A stretch of DNA of 64,000 nucleotides from Imbricaverruca yamaguchii (GCA_034440575.1 JAOTOL010001662.1:1362001-1426000); one strand, 5' to 3'; shown: positions 39,140 through 50,366, counted from the first letter of the stretch. The notes: a model not told the origin generated them from the letters alone. Translations and numbers: made by a program.

Positions 39140-39480
39140 ATTTTTTATCCAAAGGATGTTAGGCTAGGTTAGATTATGCTATGCTGCACTTTCCAAATAA
39201 AAAACATTTCCCTTTAGTTAGTTATTAAGGTTTTAAGGCACAAACTGCAGTGGCTATAGTGCCCATAACATTTCTATTTATGCTACTACCTAACTAACTC
39301 AAAGCACATATTTTAGTGCTATTTTACGCACGGCCTGGAAAGTAAGAATTTGCACAGAAGATGGGTGGTCGGTATAATCTTAGTCACATCCATAAACATT
39401 GCATTGGGAGGATAAATTTCGAGGATTCATAAAACACCTAAAAGCACAAATTTACCATAGGTGCACATATAATTTTCGAC
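39140..39480 (+). repeat. Dispersed repeat family B, copy 1
   Basis: Begins with GTTAGGCTAGGTTAGA-type sequence and continues through GGAAAGTAAGAATTTGCACAG and CATAAACATTGCATT to AATTTACC. Homologous stretches occur at about 46370-46580, 53690-54015 (same orientation) and 55290-55450 (opposite). A LINE tail is nested inside. Confidence 0.7.
39203..39274 (-). mobile_element. Diverged short LINE-tail-like retroposon
   Basis: On minus it reads TATGGGCACTATAGCCACTG, TGTGCCTTAAAACC and an AATAACTAACTAA tail. The flanking repeat AACATTTC (39203-39210 and 39267-39274) is only 8 bp. Confidence 0.7.
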
Positions 39481-40917
39481 CAGGTCTCGTACGTGCGAGG
39501 CGGGGGCACCGGTGTGGCCGGCGCAACGATTGGTGCGTGGATGTCCACGATAATGGACGGGCAATTCACGCACGACTGCAGAATCAGAAGAAAATCTTCG
39601 CACATGCCTCGGAAGATCAAAATAAAACAAAACAAAAATAAACAGCGCACCGCATTTGACTCAGTGGACAGCTCCCATATTTGCTTCCCGCCAAAAAAGC
39701 TCCCTGCTGCCAAATTTTTAACGGGAAGTGAGGGACTGGGTACTAAAACTAAAGCGGGTCCTGGAGGCTGTTCGTTAAGGACTGTTAAGCGTGCCGTGTC
39801 CTATGTACACTTTTGCATTGAGCCGGTGTGAAAATGTGCTTAGGTAGAAGAGGTGCTTTCCTGAAGCTCATAATTTTCTAACCTCATTTTTTTGTCTCGT
39901 ATTTGGTGCGTGTATTTTATATTCTTTAGCGCGAATATTTTTTCCTCTTGGTGCGTTTGTTGATTTTTTTCCGCGGTTGGTGTCTCGTCCAGGTGTTTGC
40001 GGCCGGTACAATCTAATACAATATTTACTTATGTGAGGATGGAGAGTATGAGTATATTAACCAACGGCTGTACACCTATGTCAACGAGAGAAATATGAGA
40101 GATACAGAAAGCAAAGCAGGGAGAGTAGAAAGTGGAGAGTTCGGCACTCCGAGAGGGAGCTTAGAAGTGGGGATCTTCGAATTCGTAATATCCGCCGTGG
40201 ACGTCAAGAGGGCAGGGGCTACTTACAGCGGATACTAAGGGGGGACCATGGCATGCGTACCACCACCCATGGGCGTTCTCTTATATACCTTTGAGGGACA
40301 GGTAGCCCCTCAATGTTGGCTCACTATTATTCCAACTTCTAACGAGACCCTGTGGAGCGTGTCCCCAATCCATTTGGGCCTAAGCATTGCCTTTACGTAC
40401 TCCCCCCAACAATTTTCAGAAACCAACCTGTGTCTCCACCTCTATCGGAAGGGGGCGCCCGTCTGGGAATGATCGAATCCCTCCCCCGCACAAACGCGCC
40501 CCTCGGATGGGGAAGTGGCGCCCCTCTGGCTATGTGCACCCATGCCTGAATCCACGGCCACCCAGCAATCACCTGGATCCGTCCCTGAGGAAGGCGCAGC
40601 GGGGGAAGTTATCACTCCCTTCCTCGAAGAACGTTGTGGCCTAAATCCATGGAGTGATGTTTGGGGTGAGAAATAGCAAAAATCCTGGCCAATACTCGAC
40701 TTGCCACTCAACCTTCCACTTCCCCCATAAATCCGGTTGGTCGGGAGACACCACGGCCTACCGCTAAGGATGTTGGGGGGGGGGGGGGTGCATCGGCGGG
40801 CGCCCAATAGACCTGGACGGAGGGGAGGAGAAAAACTCCTTTCGCAATTGCACATTAGTTCAAACAAAAACCGTCTCAAATTTCGGCCTTCGCCAACTTC
40901 TGCCCAGGTGTAAGGAG

Positions 40918-40993
40918 TAATTGTAGTGGTTGATTGATGATTTGGGCTTAAGGGCGCATGGACTACTAAGGTCATTTTGCTAATTGTAGTGGT
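40918..40993 (-). mobile_element. Short LINE-tail-like retroposon with 13-bp target-site duplication
   Basis: A 50-bp insert (40931-40980) reads on minus GCAAAATGACCTTAGTAG, ATGCGCCCTTAAGCCC and an AATCATCAATCA tail. It lies between perfect TAATTGTAGTGGT copies at 40918-40930 and 40981-40993. The left hairpin arm is missing. Confidence 0.9.
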
Positions 40994-42038
40994 GACCAAC
41001 GACAAATTCAGAAGCCTGGTTTGGGACCGGTATGGGGGGCAGTGGACAAAAGTTCCGGAAAAGTCTTCAGATTTCAACAGCAACATCCAGCTGTAGCATC
41101 CGTAACGTGTCTGCTTCAGACAGTGTTTATCTCATATAATGTTATTAAAGCGTCTAAGACATGAAAACGAGAAATACTATTTTAGCGGTCTCTTGGCGGT
41201 GGGACATGTCCCCCTTAAATCAACCAGCGACTACTGATTTGTTGGCGTGTCCAATTTCATACATACTAGCCTGGATGCTGTACATAATTTTCATCGGAAT
41301 GTAGCAAAACTACATATAACTTATTTTTCCGGTGGAGGGGGGTGTTTGCCTCAGTGCTCTGGATTTATTTCGTAGAGTGTAGGCTGGAAGGCGAAGATAT
41401 CGAAACCCTTAATGACATGACTGAAACAATTTCCCAATATAACAAGAAAAGGCAAGCGCAAGAGGGTATTGACAGATGAACACCACATGTCCTAACAAGA
41501 TTGCAGTGGAACGGATGCGAAGGAACAGTTGCTATTTAAATGTCGTGAAGCTTCATGGAAGTCGATTCAGGAAGTCAAAACCCTAGCCGCAGGTCAGAGA
41601 AAGTTCTTGATAATTGTCGTTTTTCACGAAAATGTCGGGATTCAAGGACACTGGTTGGACCTCGGAAAATCCCAATGTTTTGATGAGATTATACACATAA
41701 CACTTGTTGGTGTTAGTCTCGGTGAAGGGGATGGTGACCAATAGCATGTATGCCACACAACGTTCAAAAAAGCAATATTACATTGTAGTCGCTGAATGGA
41801 CAAGTGACTTACTACCAGTGTCAGCCGGACGCGGCAACATAATATCAGTGACAGCGCCCTTCATCCACAAGTGGATCGGTGAATCATATCCATTAGAATA
41901 ACATGAACATGCAGCTGGCTAGGTTCCCTGTATTGAACATTCGATGGGTATTGATTTGCGCTTGCAGCATCCAAGTGACGAAGCGTGGTGGATAACCTTA
42001 AGACATGTTCATTTAGACACATTAAACATGCCGAATGT

Positions 42039-43568
42039 TTACTTTAATGACGGTAAAACATTGGTCAATGGCTCAACAATGCATTTCTTCTTCTTTGCCC
42101 GATTGTCCTTGAATTTCTTCTTTCGCTTTGCCTCCTTCTTCAGCCTGATCTCTTTCAACTTCTCAGAGTTCTTCTCGGCACTCACGTCATCAACTTCAAA
42201 CTTTATTATCTTGTTCTGCGGTAGTTGGTTATTGAAGGACACCACATGCGCCGGCATGGTCACCTTGTTGTTTGAAGTGACCGATGGAGCTATTGTCTTC
42301 CTCAGACTCTGAGCGATGTCTCGCTTCTGGCGCTTTGCGTCATCCCAACGCTCCTTCTTTTTCTTCTTTTTCTTGATTGACGACCTGGATTCGGCCACGG
42401 CGTCGCCAGAGAACACGTTGAGCGGCGCCAGTTTGGCTGGCGGCTGGACCGCCGGGGCCGCCGCGGCACCCTCCGACTTCTCCCTGCGCAGCTTCTTGCC
42501 GGTGACCCGGTCTACTTTGGCTCGCGCCGTGGCGTGACACTTCTGCACGCGGATCGTGCGACCCTCCAGCTCGCTGCCGTTCAGCTTCAGAGCGCGGTGC
42601 GCCGCCTTCTCGTCCGCGAAATTCACATACCCGAACCCTTTTCCGATCATGGACTGCGCGTCGCGCACCACGCGCACACTAACTATAGAACCGCACTCGG
42701 AGAACGCTTGCCAAAGGTGATTGTCCTCGGTGTTCAACGGCAGACCACCCACGAATACAGCTTTGTTTGGGTCGTGCCGCACCTCCGACACGGCCAGGTC
42801 CACGCGGAGATGGTGCTCATGAAACAGGACGCCGTTTGCCCCGGACGCCGCTCGCTCGGCGTCAGCCACCGTCTTGAAGCGGACGTATCCGTTGATCGAG
42901 CTGCGCTCCTTGCTGAAGCGGCTGGTGATCACCGACATCCGGATCGGCTTGCGGGCGTCGAGGCGCGGCGCGCTGCGCAGCCGCACCGACACAACGCCGC
43001 CGTACTGTGCGAACAGCTTGCGCACGGAACGCTTGTTCACGGCCAGCGGCAGGTTGCCGACGAAGACGGTCCGACCCTCCAGTTGAGGGTCCTTCTGCTT
43101 GGCCAGATTCTCGTTCTTCTTGGACTTGTGGTCGGTGACTGTGTCGGAGGGTGGTGGGACGGAACTGTAGTCGGCCGACAGCCCAGTCGTGTCGAGGCCA
43201 CCGTCAGAGGCGCGCTTGTTGCGGCCCTTCCGTGGTGGCCGCTCGTTGGCGGCGTCAGGAGTGGTGTCGGCATCTCCAGAAGCTGTCTCTTCCTTGAAGT
43301 CATCATCAGCCTGTTCATGGAGGTGCTTCCGTTTCTTCTTGGGTGGGATACTCGCTTGCTGATCAACTACGCTGACAGATTTTGTATTATTAGAAGTGTG
43401 CTTTTTCTGCTTCTGATTGCATGACATATGGGTGGTTGACATAGTTGCTTCACCAACATCAATGGAAATTTTCTTTTTCCGGTCAAAGCTGTTTGAATCC
43501 TTCAACTGCTTTCTCTTTCCTTTGCCTTTTTTAGGACTTCCTTGTCTTACCTCCTCTACAATTGTCAT
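42039..43568 (-). CDS. RBM34: RBM34/Nop12-like nucleolar RNA-binding protein
   Basis: A single coding exon of 509 codons. The N-terminus is Lys-rich and nucleolar-signal-like (KKGKGKRK, PPKKKRKH). Two RRM domains follow at about residues 166-259 (RTVFVGNLPLAV as RNP2, INGYVRF as RNP1) and 269-344 (KAVFVGGLPLN, GKGFGYVNFAD), separated by only about ten residues. Then a KVDRVTGKKLRR segment and a basic tail (RLKKEAKRKKKFKDNRAKKK). This order and spacing is that of RBM34 and yeast Nop12, which act in pre-rRNA (5.8S/25S) maturation. I choose the Met at 43568 because an acceptor (TGATGTTTCAG, exon edge 43574) lies just upstream; the apparent Met six codons earlier would be in the intron. It is transcribed in the same direction as XPC. 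Slightly longer than the human protein (about 430 aa). Confidence 0.92.
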   Translation of the reverse strand: MTIVEEVRQGSPKKGKGKRKQLKDSNSFDRKKKISIDVGEATMSTTHMSCNQKQKKHTSNNTKSVSVVDQQASIPPKKKRKHLHEQADDDFKEETASGDADTTPDAANERPPRKGRNKRASDGGLDTTGLSADYSSVPPPSDTVTDHKSKKNENLAKQKDPQLEGRTVFVGNLPLAVNKRSVRKLFAQYGGVVSVRLRSAPRLDARKPIRMSVITSRFSKERSSINGYVRFKTVADAERAASGANGVLFHEHHLRVDLAVSEVRHDPNKAVFVGGLPLNTEDNHLWQAFSECGSIVSVRVVRDAQSMIGKGFGYVNFADEKAAHRALKLNGSELEGRTIRVQKCHATARAKVDRVTGKKLRREKSEGAAAAPAVQPPAKLAPLNVFSGDAVAESRSSIKKKKKKKERWDDAKRQKRDIAQSLRKTIAPSVTSNNKVTMPAHVVSFNNQLPQNKIIKFEVDDVSAEKNSEKLKEIRLKKEAKRKKKFKDNRAKKKKCIVEPLTNVLPSLK

Positions 43569-44334
43569 GTTTTTCTGAAACATCAAATAGTTATCATGGC
43601 ATGATTAGAACAATATTACCCATAAAAAATGGAATGCCATCAAGATGACCTGCTGCTTGGCATACAAGCAATGAACAAATGCTCACCTACATATGTGCTC
43701 CACATCATGTTGGATGGAGTCACCACAAAATGCTGCTTAGCATCAAGAGAATAAACTTGGCACATATCATAGATGCTATGTAAACTGTGCAAGTTATGTT
43801 CTGTTATGATCTGCACCAAATGCACCAAATGGTCTCCACAGCAGCTTTCCAGGCTGGGAATGAATTGTAAAGCACAAATAAGAGCACCATCTCTATCATG
43901 AGGACAGTTGAGATCTAAGTCCACCAAAATTATTTTTGCTACTTGCCTATTGTAACCATATTAAATCAGCATGCAACACCACACACAGATGAAAGGAATT
44001 TTGAGTTAAATATTTTTTCATTATTTTAAAACAAGTAACAGATGAAGGGAATTGTTTTTAATTTTTACTTAATCAACAAAGATTAAAATAAATTGACAGC
44101 ATAGAAACAGGTGCCACTAAGCATTCCAAAATTACATTCTATAAGGAAGAGTGAAATGTAATTAGCACCCACATAGTTTGAAACATTGGTAAAACATATC
44201 ACACTACACCATGAGAAACACAGCACAATAATGTGGTGTCTCTTTTTCTCCGTGTCTACTTAGCCTCCCTAGTTGAAGAAGAACCTTGGGTTCTTTTACA
44301 AAACATTCAACTGCTAGGTTATATTGCTTGACCA

Positions 44335-44440
44335 GCCTCCCACACCAATTGGTGGAATTGGTAAATGCCACTGGTTGTGAGATTCAAACCCACAATCTTG
44401 CCATCAAGAGTCTGACTCTCTACCAACAGCTGGTGTGGCC
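44335..44440 (-). mobile_element. tRNA-derived SINE, diverged copy
   Basis: On minus: an A-box-like AGCTGTTGGTAGAG (44418-44430 region), a B-box-like GGTTTGAATC (44381-44390) and a body CACCAATTGGTGTGGGAG shared in reduced form with the copies at 5.9 and 15.0 kb. Confidence 0.65.
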
Positions 44441-45782
44441 CTCACCTTATCTGGTGAAAAACTACAGGATTTCTGATGGTTGAAATCTCAAATAAGGTCT
44501 TACTCTTACACATAATCCATTATCAACATGTATGCTGAGAAGGAAATAAGCAGAAGGAGAAGGTGAACTTCAATAGTTACCTCATGTAATATAAGAATAT
44601 AGCTATATTACAAATGCAATAATGCAAGTTACATTATTAACGAAATTGCTCCCACGCGATAGAAACTCACCTCCCCATTCCCACCCAGATCATCGAATAC
44701 GGAAAACAGGTTTTTACCAAGGTTTACTAGGAATCACGTTACTGTAGCAAATGCGGGAATTTTGCCTCACATCTGCATGCGCCAGAAATACCTGGTAAAG
44801 GATTTTGAAGAAAATACATAATACTAAAAAATATACAGAGCAATAAGTGTTGGCTATGAACACAATGATGCAAAATGTGGCCATCTAAAGCCTACGCATG
44901 TTCGATCACTAAAAATCTACGAATGGTATCTCCTGTAAGGTCCACAATCGTGGACAATGTTCATGGATTTTCGACGGTGTAAACTAAATTCCCCATAGAC
45001 AAAACATTTATATTTCTTCGCTTGGTATTCATATCCTTCTGACGTCACAAAACAAAGTTTTCCTCGGAGCCCAATACTATAAGCTATACATGTTTCATAA
45101 TCTGAATTTAGACCTTGAAATCGATTTGTTTTACTCTTGCTGTTGTATTCTATTATTTTCGCTCTTCTATTATTATCGTCAGCAGCTCGCCGGCCGAAGT
45201 TAGAAATGCGGTCGAAGTACTGACGCGAAAGGTACTTGAAGTTATTGTGTACAGTTATTTAAGCCATTGCGACTGCGTGTATCAAATTCATCTCAAATTA
45301 ATGTTTAACTTCTCTTGCTGACAGATTAAGCTACCTAGGTAGGTGATTGACTAGCTCACCAGTGTTGATGCTAATGTATGTATGAGTTGATTCCCAGTGC
45401 CATCAGTGTGAGAGCTTGCAGGACATTTATGGCTGATTGTTAGAGTAGGCTCCCACCTAAGTCATGAAGTAAATACCGACCTAGGTACCTAGGCAGGTAG
45501 GTGCCTAGCTACCTGCTGACAACCAACATTAAGATAGGGTTAAGCTTGCAGTTTCAGGTATTTTTCGATTTCTTGGAATTTCTTTTTTTCAATGTGATGC
45601 TTATCCATGTCCTTAAGCTAAACATGATGTGACCAATCATTTTCTCAACAAAGGAGTGATTTTCAGTTGGCAGACAAAGTAACAAAAGGGGCTTGAAGTT
45701 GGTTAATGCAGTGTAAAAAGTAAGATTCAAAATGAAGAAAAATGTAACATAACTGAGCCTAACCTACCATAACCTTTTGTGC

Positions 45783-45865
45783 AAGAAGTCAAATTCTGGG
45801 TGCTGCATGACCTCTGCAGTTGATGCACCCCTAAACCCCAATAACTAACTAAGAAGTCAAATTCT
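45783..45865 (+). mobile_element. Short LINE-tail-like retroposon with perfect 15-bp target-site duplication
   Basis: A 53-bp insert (45798-45850) starts GGGTGCTGCATGACC and ends CCCCAATAACTAACT. It is flanked by AAGAAGTCAAATTCT at 45783-45797 and 45851-45865. The clearest boundary set of the family. Confidence 0.93.
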
Positions 45866-46369
45866 TCATTTAAAAATGGAATATTTAAGAAGAAAGAATC
45901 AAAATATAAAACCTAACTGAACCTACCATAGTGCTTAGTAATCTAGTCTAGTGTTTTTGAAGATAAAAAATATTGAAGAGAATTTTCCCAAACTAAAAAT
46001 TATCCCACCACAAATGCCTTACATTACATATCTTAAACAAATATAACCCCTTTCTACATTTCATGGTGATAAATTGTGTGTAAAATTGTTACATGATTGC
46101 CCTAAGCTCCAATAATACTGATACTAACAAGTATGAAATCAGTTCTGAAGTTAAAGTTCTTGGGTCATGATGAGGCATATGGTTGCATGAAACCTAATAT
46201 GGCATTTCAAGAACAATAGAACCAATGCATTTACAAACATGATTAAGATTGTAGGACCATTCATTCATGTAGGAAAAGAGCACCTTCCAGGTGGGAACAA
46301 ACTGCTGTGCCAATAATGCAACTTAATATACCCTAAGCTAATGGAGACCTAGCTTTTTACACTTTTTTG

Positions 46370-46580
46370 CTATTTGTACATAGCTTAATATTCTTCCTTC
46401 AGAAAAAAACATTGATTGCAATTTGCAACAAAGATGTTTGTAAATTTCTCCAATTTTGTTTAAAGCCTTCTGAAAAAAATGATGCTAAGTTTGTCATGAA
46501 TTTCAGACAGTTCCAGCAGAAATGAATGGTTCTGTCATCTTAATCAGGTCCATAAATTTTTCATGTTTTTTAACAACAAA
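46370..46580 (+). repeat. Dispersed repeat family B, diverged copy
   Basis: CAGAAATGAATGGTTCTGTC and CATCTTAATCAGGTCCATAAA align with CAGAAGATGGGTGGTC...AATCTTAGTCACATCCATAAA at 39.36 kb. Weak but co-linear. Confidence 0.45.
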
Positions 46581-46949
46581 ATTGGTTTGGATTTTAATAA
46601 TACATATTGCTTATGAGTACATAGGTACCTACCTAAGTAGCATTCATTTCAAGGTATTAATTTGCTAAACTGCTTAGTGCATGGGTAGGAAGATAAGTAT
46701 ACTTCCATTTACAAAGTTTGCTATTATGGTATGCCTCTTTCAATCAATTGCATTCCATAGAATCCATCCACTAACATCTCACATGCCCACCACTGCCTAT
46801 AATATATCCACCCTACTCCAAAGTGCATTCAATGAGGGGCTCCCCACATCAGCAGGCAGACTATTTTGTTGATCAACAATCCTTGGACTCAAGAGCTGTT
46901 GTTGCTGAAATGCACTACACTTTTTGTGTCTAACCTGTATTGATTATCC

Positions 46950-47400
46950 CTATGTTATATTCTAAATAGAAGGGATAATTCAGATTGACCTGATCTAGCC
47001 CTTTAATGATTTTATGCATTTCAGTCATATTACCCCTTAATCTCCCATACTGAAGTAAGTACATATCCAATGCCATGTGCATTGCTCAGTATTCTAAGTC
47101 TCCTAGTCCACTGATGAGTCTAGTGATTTTGCACTGTACTCTTCCTACCATATCTTTATTTTTATAAGTAGGGCTCCATATCTGTACATAATATTCTAAT
47201 TGAATCAAACATGGACCAAGTGCAGTACTTTCACAACTTCCTTGCTCTTGGAAGAGCAAGGAAGTTGTGAAATTGCTGCACTTACACTCCTATGAATTAT
47301 TCCCAACATTCTGATTGCTCTGTTCGTAGGTGAGATGCATTGTGTTTCTGTTTAAGGTCATGTGAAACTAACATACCTAAATCTCTATCATCACAAATCT
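46950..47400 (-). pseudogene. CR1/RTE-like LINE reverse-transcriptase C-terminal relic
   Basis: Minus-strand pieces in order: DDRDLGMLVSHDLKQKHNA, then after frameshifts IQLEYYVQIWSPTYKNKD, VGRVQCKITRLISGLGDLEY, a stop, and YLLQYGRLRGNMTEMHKIIK followed by GLDQVNLNYPF. These are the EKDLGV, LEYC-Q-WSP-, RVQRRATK and RRLRGDLIE-YKI blocks that follow the catalytic domain in many animal LINEs. Stops and frameshifts show it is dead. A palindrome (47221-47280) sits within it. Confidence 0.85.
47221..47280. repeat. 60-bp near-perfect palindrome inside the LINE relic
   Basis: Inner arms of 21 nt are exact (TTTCACAACTTCCTTGCTCTT and complement) around GG at 47250-47251; outer TGCAG/CTGCA arms pair after three mismatches. 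The left arm appears to belong to the LINE frame, so the right arm is probably an inverted duplication. Confidence 0.9.
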
Positions 47401-48276
47401 TACCCAAACTGCTACCAAATATAGCTAGGACTATAGATAATACAATGACATTTGTTGGGTTAGCTATTATTTGGGCATTCTGTCCAGTTGGAGCCCCTTT
47501 AAACTACAGGAACTAGCAACAATTGGGGAACTTGAATTACCATAAGTCATTTAGTACATATTTGTATTAAATATGCATATAGTGCTCTCCAACTAATGGC
47601 AGTTTAGTTGTAAATATAGCAGACAATGTAGTACTATGCTTGGATGCACAATGTCCACAGCCTAGTGCACACCATCAGATACTGCTGAGCTTTGTGACCT
47701 CAGCTTATTCTATCTAACACATGGAAGTGCTTGCAAACTAATGGACCTGGAAGTGGCATCTCAGCAGGCTTTGCATCAAGAGCCATGAACATCTTTTAGA
47801 TACTAGTGATGGGGCAGCACAATTGTCTGTTGTATTCCACCTATTTGTAGAGTCTATACAAGTGAGAAGAGGTGAAAGTGGAGTGAACCAACTGCTCTCT
47901 ATATACGTACACCAATTTTACATACCTAACAGCCATGCAGTCTCAGTGTGAGAGCTCAGGGATTAAAAGACTTGAAAATGTAGAGGTATTATGTTCTTCG
48001 ACTGTACAAGATTGTTCTCAACTTAGGTTATGATTATTCATATATTGCAGCTTTATACTTGCACCTTTTTTCAGGTTGGTTTCAGGTTCTACCACCATCT
48101 GTTGTGTACCAACATCTACCAACATCTGCTGTCTGGTAGCAATTTTACAGCTGGTCAAGACTGAGTCAGCGAAGGTCATCCCGCGAACACATCGTCTCGT
48201 AATCGAGACCACGCGCGTCGAGGCTTCCGCGACCATCGTCTGGTGTTCAGCGGCCATCGCCTGGCTTGTGGCAGCC

Positions 48277-50190
48277 ATGGGCGACACGGGCGGCGACTTG
48301 CACTACGAGCCGCTGGCGTACCGCGACCTGTGGCCGGCCGTGGACGAGCTGCTGCCGCCGCTGGCGCGCCACGACGCCGACCAGCTGGGCGGCGCGCGCG
48401 CCGACCCGCTGCTCGACGCCCACCTGCTGCTGGACGCTCCTTTCGCGTCGGCCGGCGGCGACGCGCTCGACACGACGTTCGCGCCGGGTGTCGAGCTGGC
48501 GCCAGACGCGGCCGGCGACGGCCGCGGCGCGCGCGTGCTCTACGGCAGCGTCGGCTCCGACGGCGACAAGCTGGTGCTGCGCTTCCGCATGGTGGACGAG
48601 GCCGGCCAGCCGGACCGCAGCGCGTGCAAGCTGTGCGACTGCCCGGTCGACCTGTTCCACGCGCACGAGCACAGCGTGCAGGGCCGCTTCGTGCTGTCGG
48701 GCGACTGCGTGGTGCTGGAGGTGGGCGCCGTGTCTCACCCGGCTGCGCCTGCGCCACCTCCGCTGCCGCTGCTGCCGTCACAGCAGCCGTCGGGACCACC
48801 GGTGTCGCTGATGCTAACGCAAGCGTCGCCACTAATGCCGGCACCGGTTCCGGCGTCGGTCTCGGTGTCGGTTCCGGTGTCGATACCGGTGTCGGTACCG
48901 GTGTCGATACCAGTGTCGATACCAGTGTCAGTACCGGTGTCGGTACCGCTGTCGGTACCGGTGTCAGTGCCAGTGTCGGTACCGATGACACAGCCGCTGG
49001 TGCTGAGTTCCAGGCCGGAGCTGGCCGCCAAGCAGGAGCAGGCGGACGCCAGCGATCCGGACGACCCGCGACCGCACGTGTGCGGCGTCTGCCAGAAGAC
49101 GTTCACCTCGGTGCGCGTGCTCAACAAACACCTGATCAGCCACTCTGGCATGCGGTTCCCGTGCGACCAGTGCGACAAGACATTCCCGCGGCTGGACCGG
49201 CTGCGTCGGCACCAGCTGACGCACGCCGCCGCCCGGCCCTATGTATGCGACACCTGCCAGAAGGGCTTCAACCGGCGCGAGTACCTGGTGCAGCACCAGC
49301 GCGTCCACTCCGGCGACCAGCCGTTCCAGTGCGACGTGTGCGGCATGCGCTTCAGCCTGCACTCCAACTTCACCATGCACAAGCGTGTGCACGCCCAGCA
49401 GAAGCGCTTCACATGTCAGGTGTGCGAGCGCGGCTTCAACCGGCTCGACCACCTGGAGGCGCACAGGCTGCAGCACTCGGGCGTCAAGCCGATGATCTGC
49501 GAGAAGTGCGGTCTGCAGTTCTCGGCGCGGGAGAAGCTGGCCAGGCACATGCTGGTGCACGCCGACGAGAAGCCGTTCGGCTGCGCCGTCTGCCAGCGTC
49601 GCTTCCGTCGCAAGGACAAGCTGGACGTGCACATGTGCCGGCACGCCAGCGCCGGCCTGGGCCTGGCGTGCGACCTGTGTCCGCGCGTGCTGCCGCGCCG
49701 CGAGCTGCTGCGTCAGCACGCGCGCCAGCACTCGGACCCCGCCAAAGTGCAGTGTCCCACCTGCCTGAAGTTCTTCGGCGGCCAGGCGCGCTACGAGGCG
49801 CACGCGCAGCGCCACAAGCCGGCGGCAGACGTCGACAGCGCGCGCCACACCTGCCCGATGTGCATGAAGCCGTTTCGGCGGCCGTCCGCGCTGAGGCTGC
49901 ACCTGCAGAAGGCGCACGACCGCGTGCCGCCCAGTCCGGCGCGCGTCATGAACAGCAGGCCGCGCTCGTTCCAGTGCCACCTGTGCAAGCGCGCCTTCAC
50001 GCGACAGCAGACGCTGCGGGCGCACGTGCAGCGCGTGCACGAGCCGACCGAGTCGGCCGTGAAGACGGCGGCCGAGCCGGCGCCGGCCGAGGAGCCCTCG
50101 GCTGTGCCCGCGTTGGGTGGGTGTGAGGCTCAGCAGGAGCTGAGCCAGGCCACCTATCAACTGCTGGCATTCCCGTCGTACTCGTTCTAA
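48277..50190 (+). CDS. C2H2 zinc-finger protein with 11 fingers
   Basis: 637 codons ending TAA. Start chosen at 48277 because of the strong context GCAGCCATGG and because codon composition switches sharply from AT-rich to GC-rich there. The frame is open upstream to 48076 (acceptor-like TTTTTTCAG nearby), so an extended N-terminus cannot be excluded. Residues 1-190 are acidic/Ala-rich with CKLCDC and LFHAHEH motifs, possibly an isolated zinc site. Residues about 192-236 are a V-P-V-S/V-P-I-S repeat. Eleven C2H2 fingers fill about 267-588. Only some linkers resemble TGEKP (SGDQPF, ADEKPF), and finger 8 is atypical (CDLCPRVLPRRELLRQHARQH). Probably a sequence-specific DNA-binding transcription factor. 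I do not recognise the orthologue. Confidence 0.88.
   Translation: MGDTGGDLHYEPLAYRDLWPAVDELLPPLARHDADQLGGARADPLLDAHLLLDAPFASAGGDALDTTFAPGVELAPDAAGDGRGARVLYGSVGSDGDKLVLRFRMVDEAGQPDRSACKLCDCPVDLFHAHEHSVQGRFVLSGDCVVLEVGAVSHPAAPAPPPLPLLPSQQPSGPPVSLMLTQASPLMPAPVPASVSVSVPVSIPVSVPVSIPVSIPVSVPVSVPLSVPVSVPVSVPMTQPLVLSSRPELAAKQEQADASDPDDPRPHVCGVCQKTFTSVRVLNKHLISHSGMRFPCDQCDKTFPRLDRLRRHQLTHAAARPYVCDTCQKGFNRREYLVQHQRVHSGDQPFQCDVCGMRFSLHSNFTMHKRVHAQQKRFTCQVCERGFNRLDHLEAHRLQHSGVKPMICEKCGLQFSAREKLARHMLVHADEKPFGCAVCQRRFRRKDKLDVHMCRHASAGLGLACDLCPRVLPRRELLRQHARQHSDPAKVQCPTCLKFFGGQARYEAHAQRHKPAADVDSARHTCPMCMKPFRRPSALRLHLQKAHDRVPPSPARVMNSRPRSFQCHLCKRAFTRQQTLRAHVQRVHEPTESAVKTAAEPAPAEEPSAVPALGGCEAQQELSQATYQLLAFPSYSF
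48853..48990 (+). repeat. In-frame coding hexanucleotide/12-bp repeat (VPVS tract)
   Basis: Alternating GTGTCG and GTACCG (with GATACC variants) give about eleven V-S-V/I-P tetrapeptides. The period is a multiple of 3, so length changes keep the frame, unlike the noncoding minisatellites of this window. Confidence 0.9.
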
Positions 50191-50310
50191 TGCCATACTC
50201 AGTTCAGTGCTAAGACATTAATCCTAAGCACAGACAACAACACAGTGCATACAGTTGTTTTTAGTTGAGAGGCAATCACATGCTTTTGTGCTTTGCATAT
50301 ATTTATATAC

Positions 50311-50365
<55 letters not shown>
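50311..50365. repeat. (TA)n(TG)n microsatellite in the zinc-finger gene 3' flank
   Basis: About 20 TA and 8 TG dinucleotides, 120 bp after the stop codon, hence probably in the 3' UTR or just beyond it. Confidence 0.95.

Positions 50366-50366
<1 letters not shown>

Larger units (their letters stand above)
36654..42038. other. Intergenic spacer between XPC and the RBM34-like gene
   Basis: AT-rich and repeat-laden. It includes a GGTTAGG-type dispersed repeat (about 39140-39480), LINE-tail copies at 39203-39274 and 40918-40993, and a compositionally distinct block at 40.2-40.9 kb with CCCC/GGGG runs. The longest frame there (minus 40442-41086) has no recognisable domain. No gene supported. Confidence 0.6.
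43575..48275. other. AT-rich intergenic spacer with transposon relics
   Basis: Contains a SINE (44335-44440), a LINE tail (45783-45865), repeats rich in TACCTACCTAGGTAGG-type motifs near 45.3-45.5 kb, a copy of dispersed family B (about 46370-46580) and a LINE reverse-transcriptase C-terminal relic (46950-47400). No gene-like frame. Confidence 0.65.

Noticed and set aside
40442..41086. 214-codon minus frame
   Set aside because: No recognisable motif, spans a LINE-tail insertion with target-site duplication, and composition matches the local C/G-run block; might be part of an unknown transposon.
42534..43424. 296-codon plus frame
   Set aside because: Antisense shadow of the RBM34-like gene, which has two well-formed RRM domains.
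48176..50196. Minus-strand frames (271 and 410 codons) and a second plus frame (627 codons) over the zinc-finger gene
   Set aside because: Antisense and frame shadows of the GC-rich finger array; the finger frame has regular C2H2 spacing.
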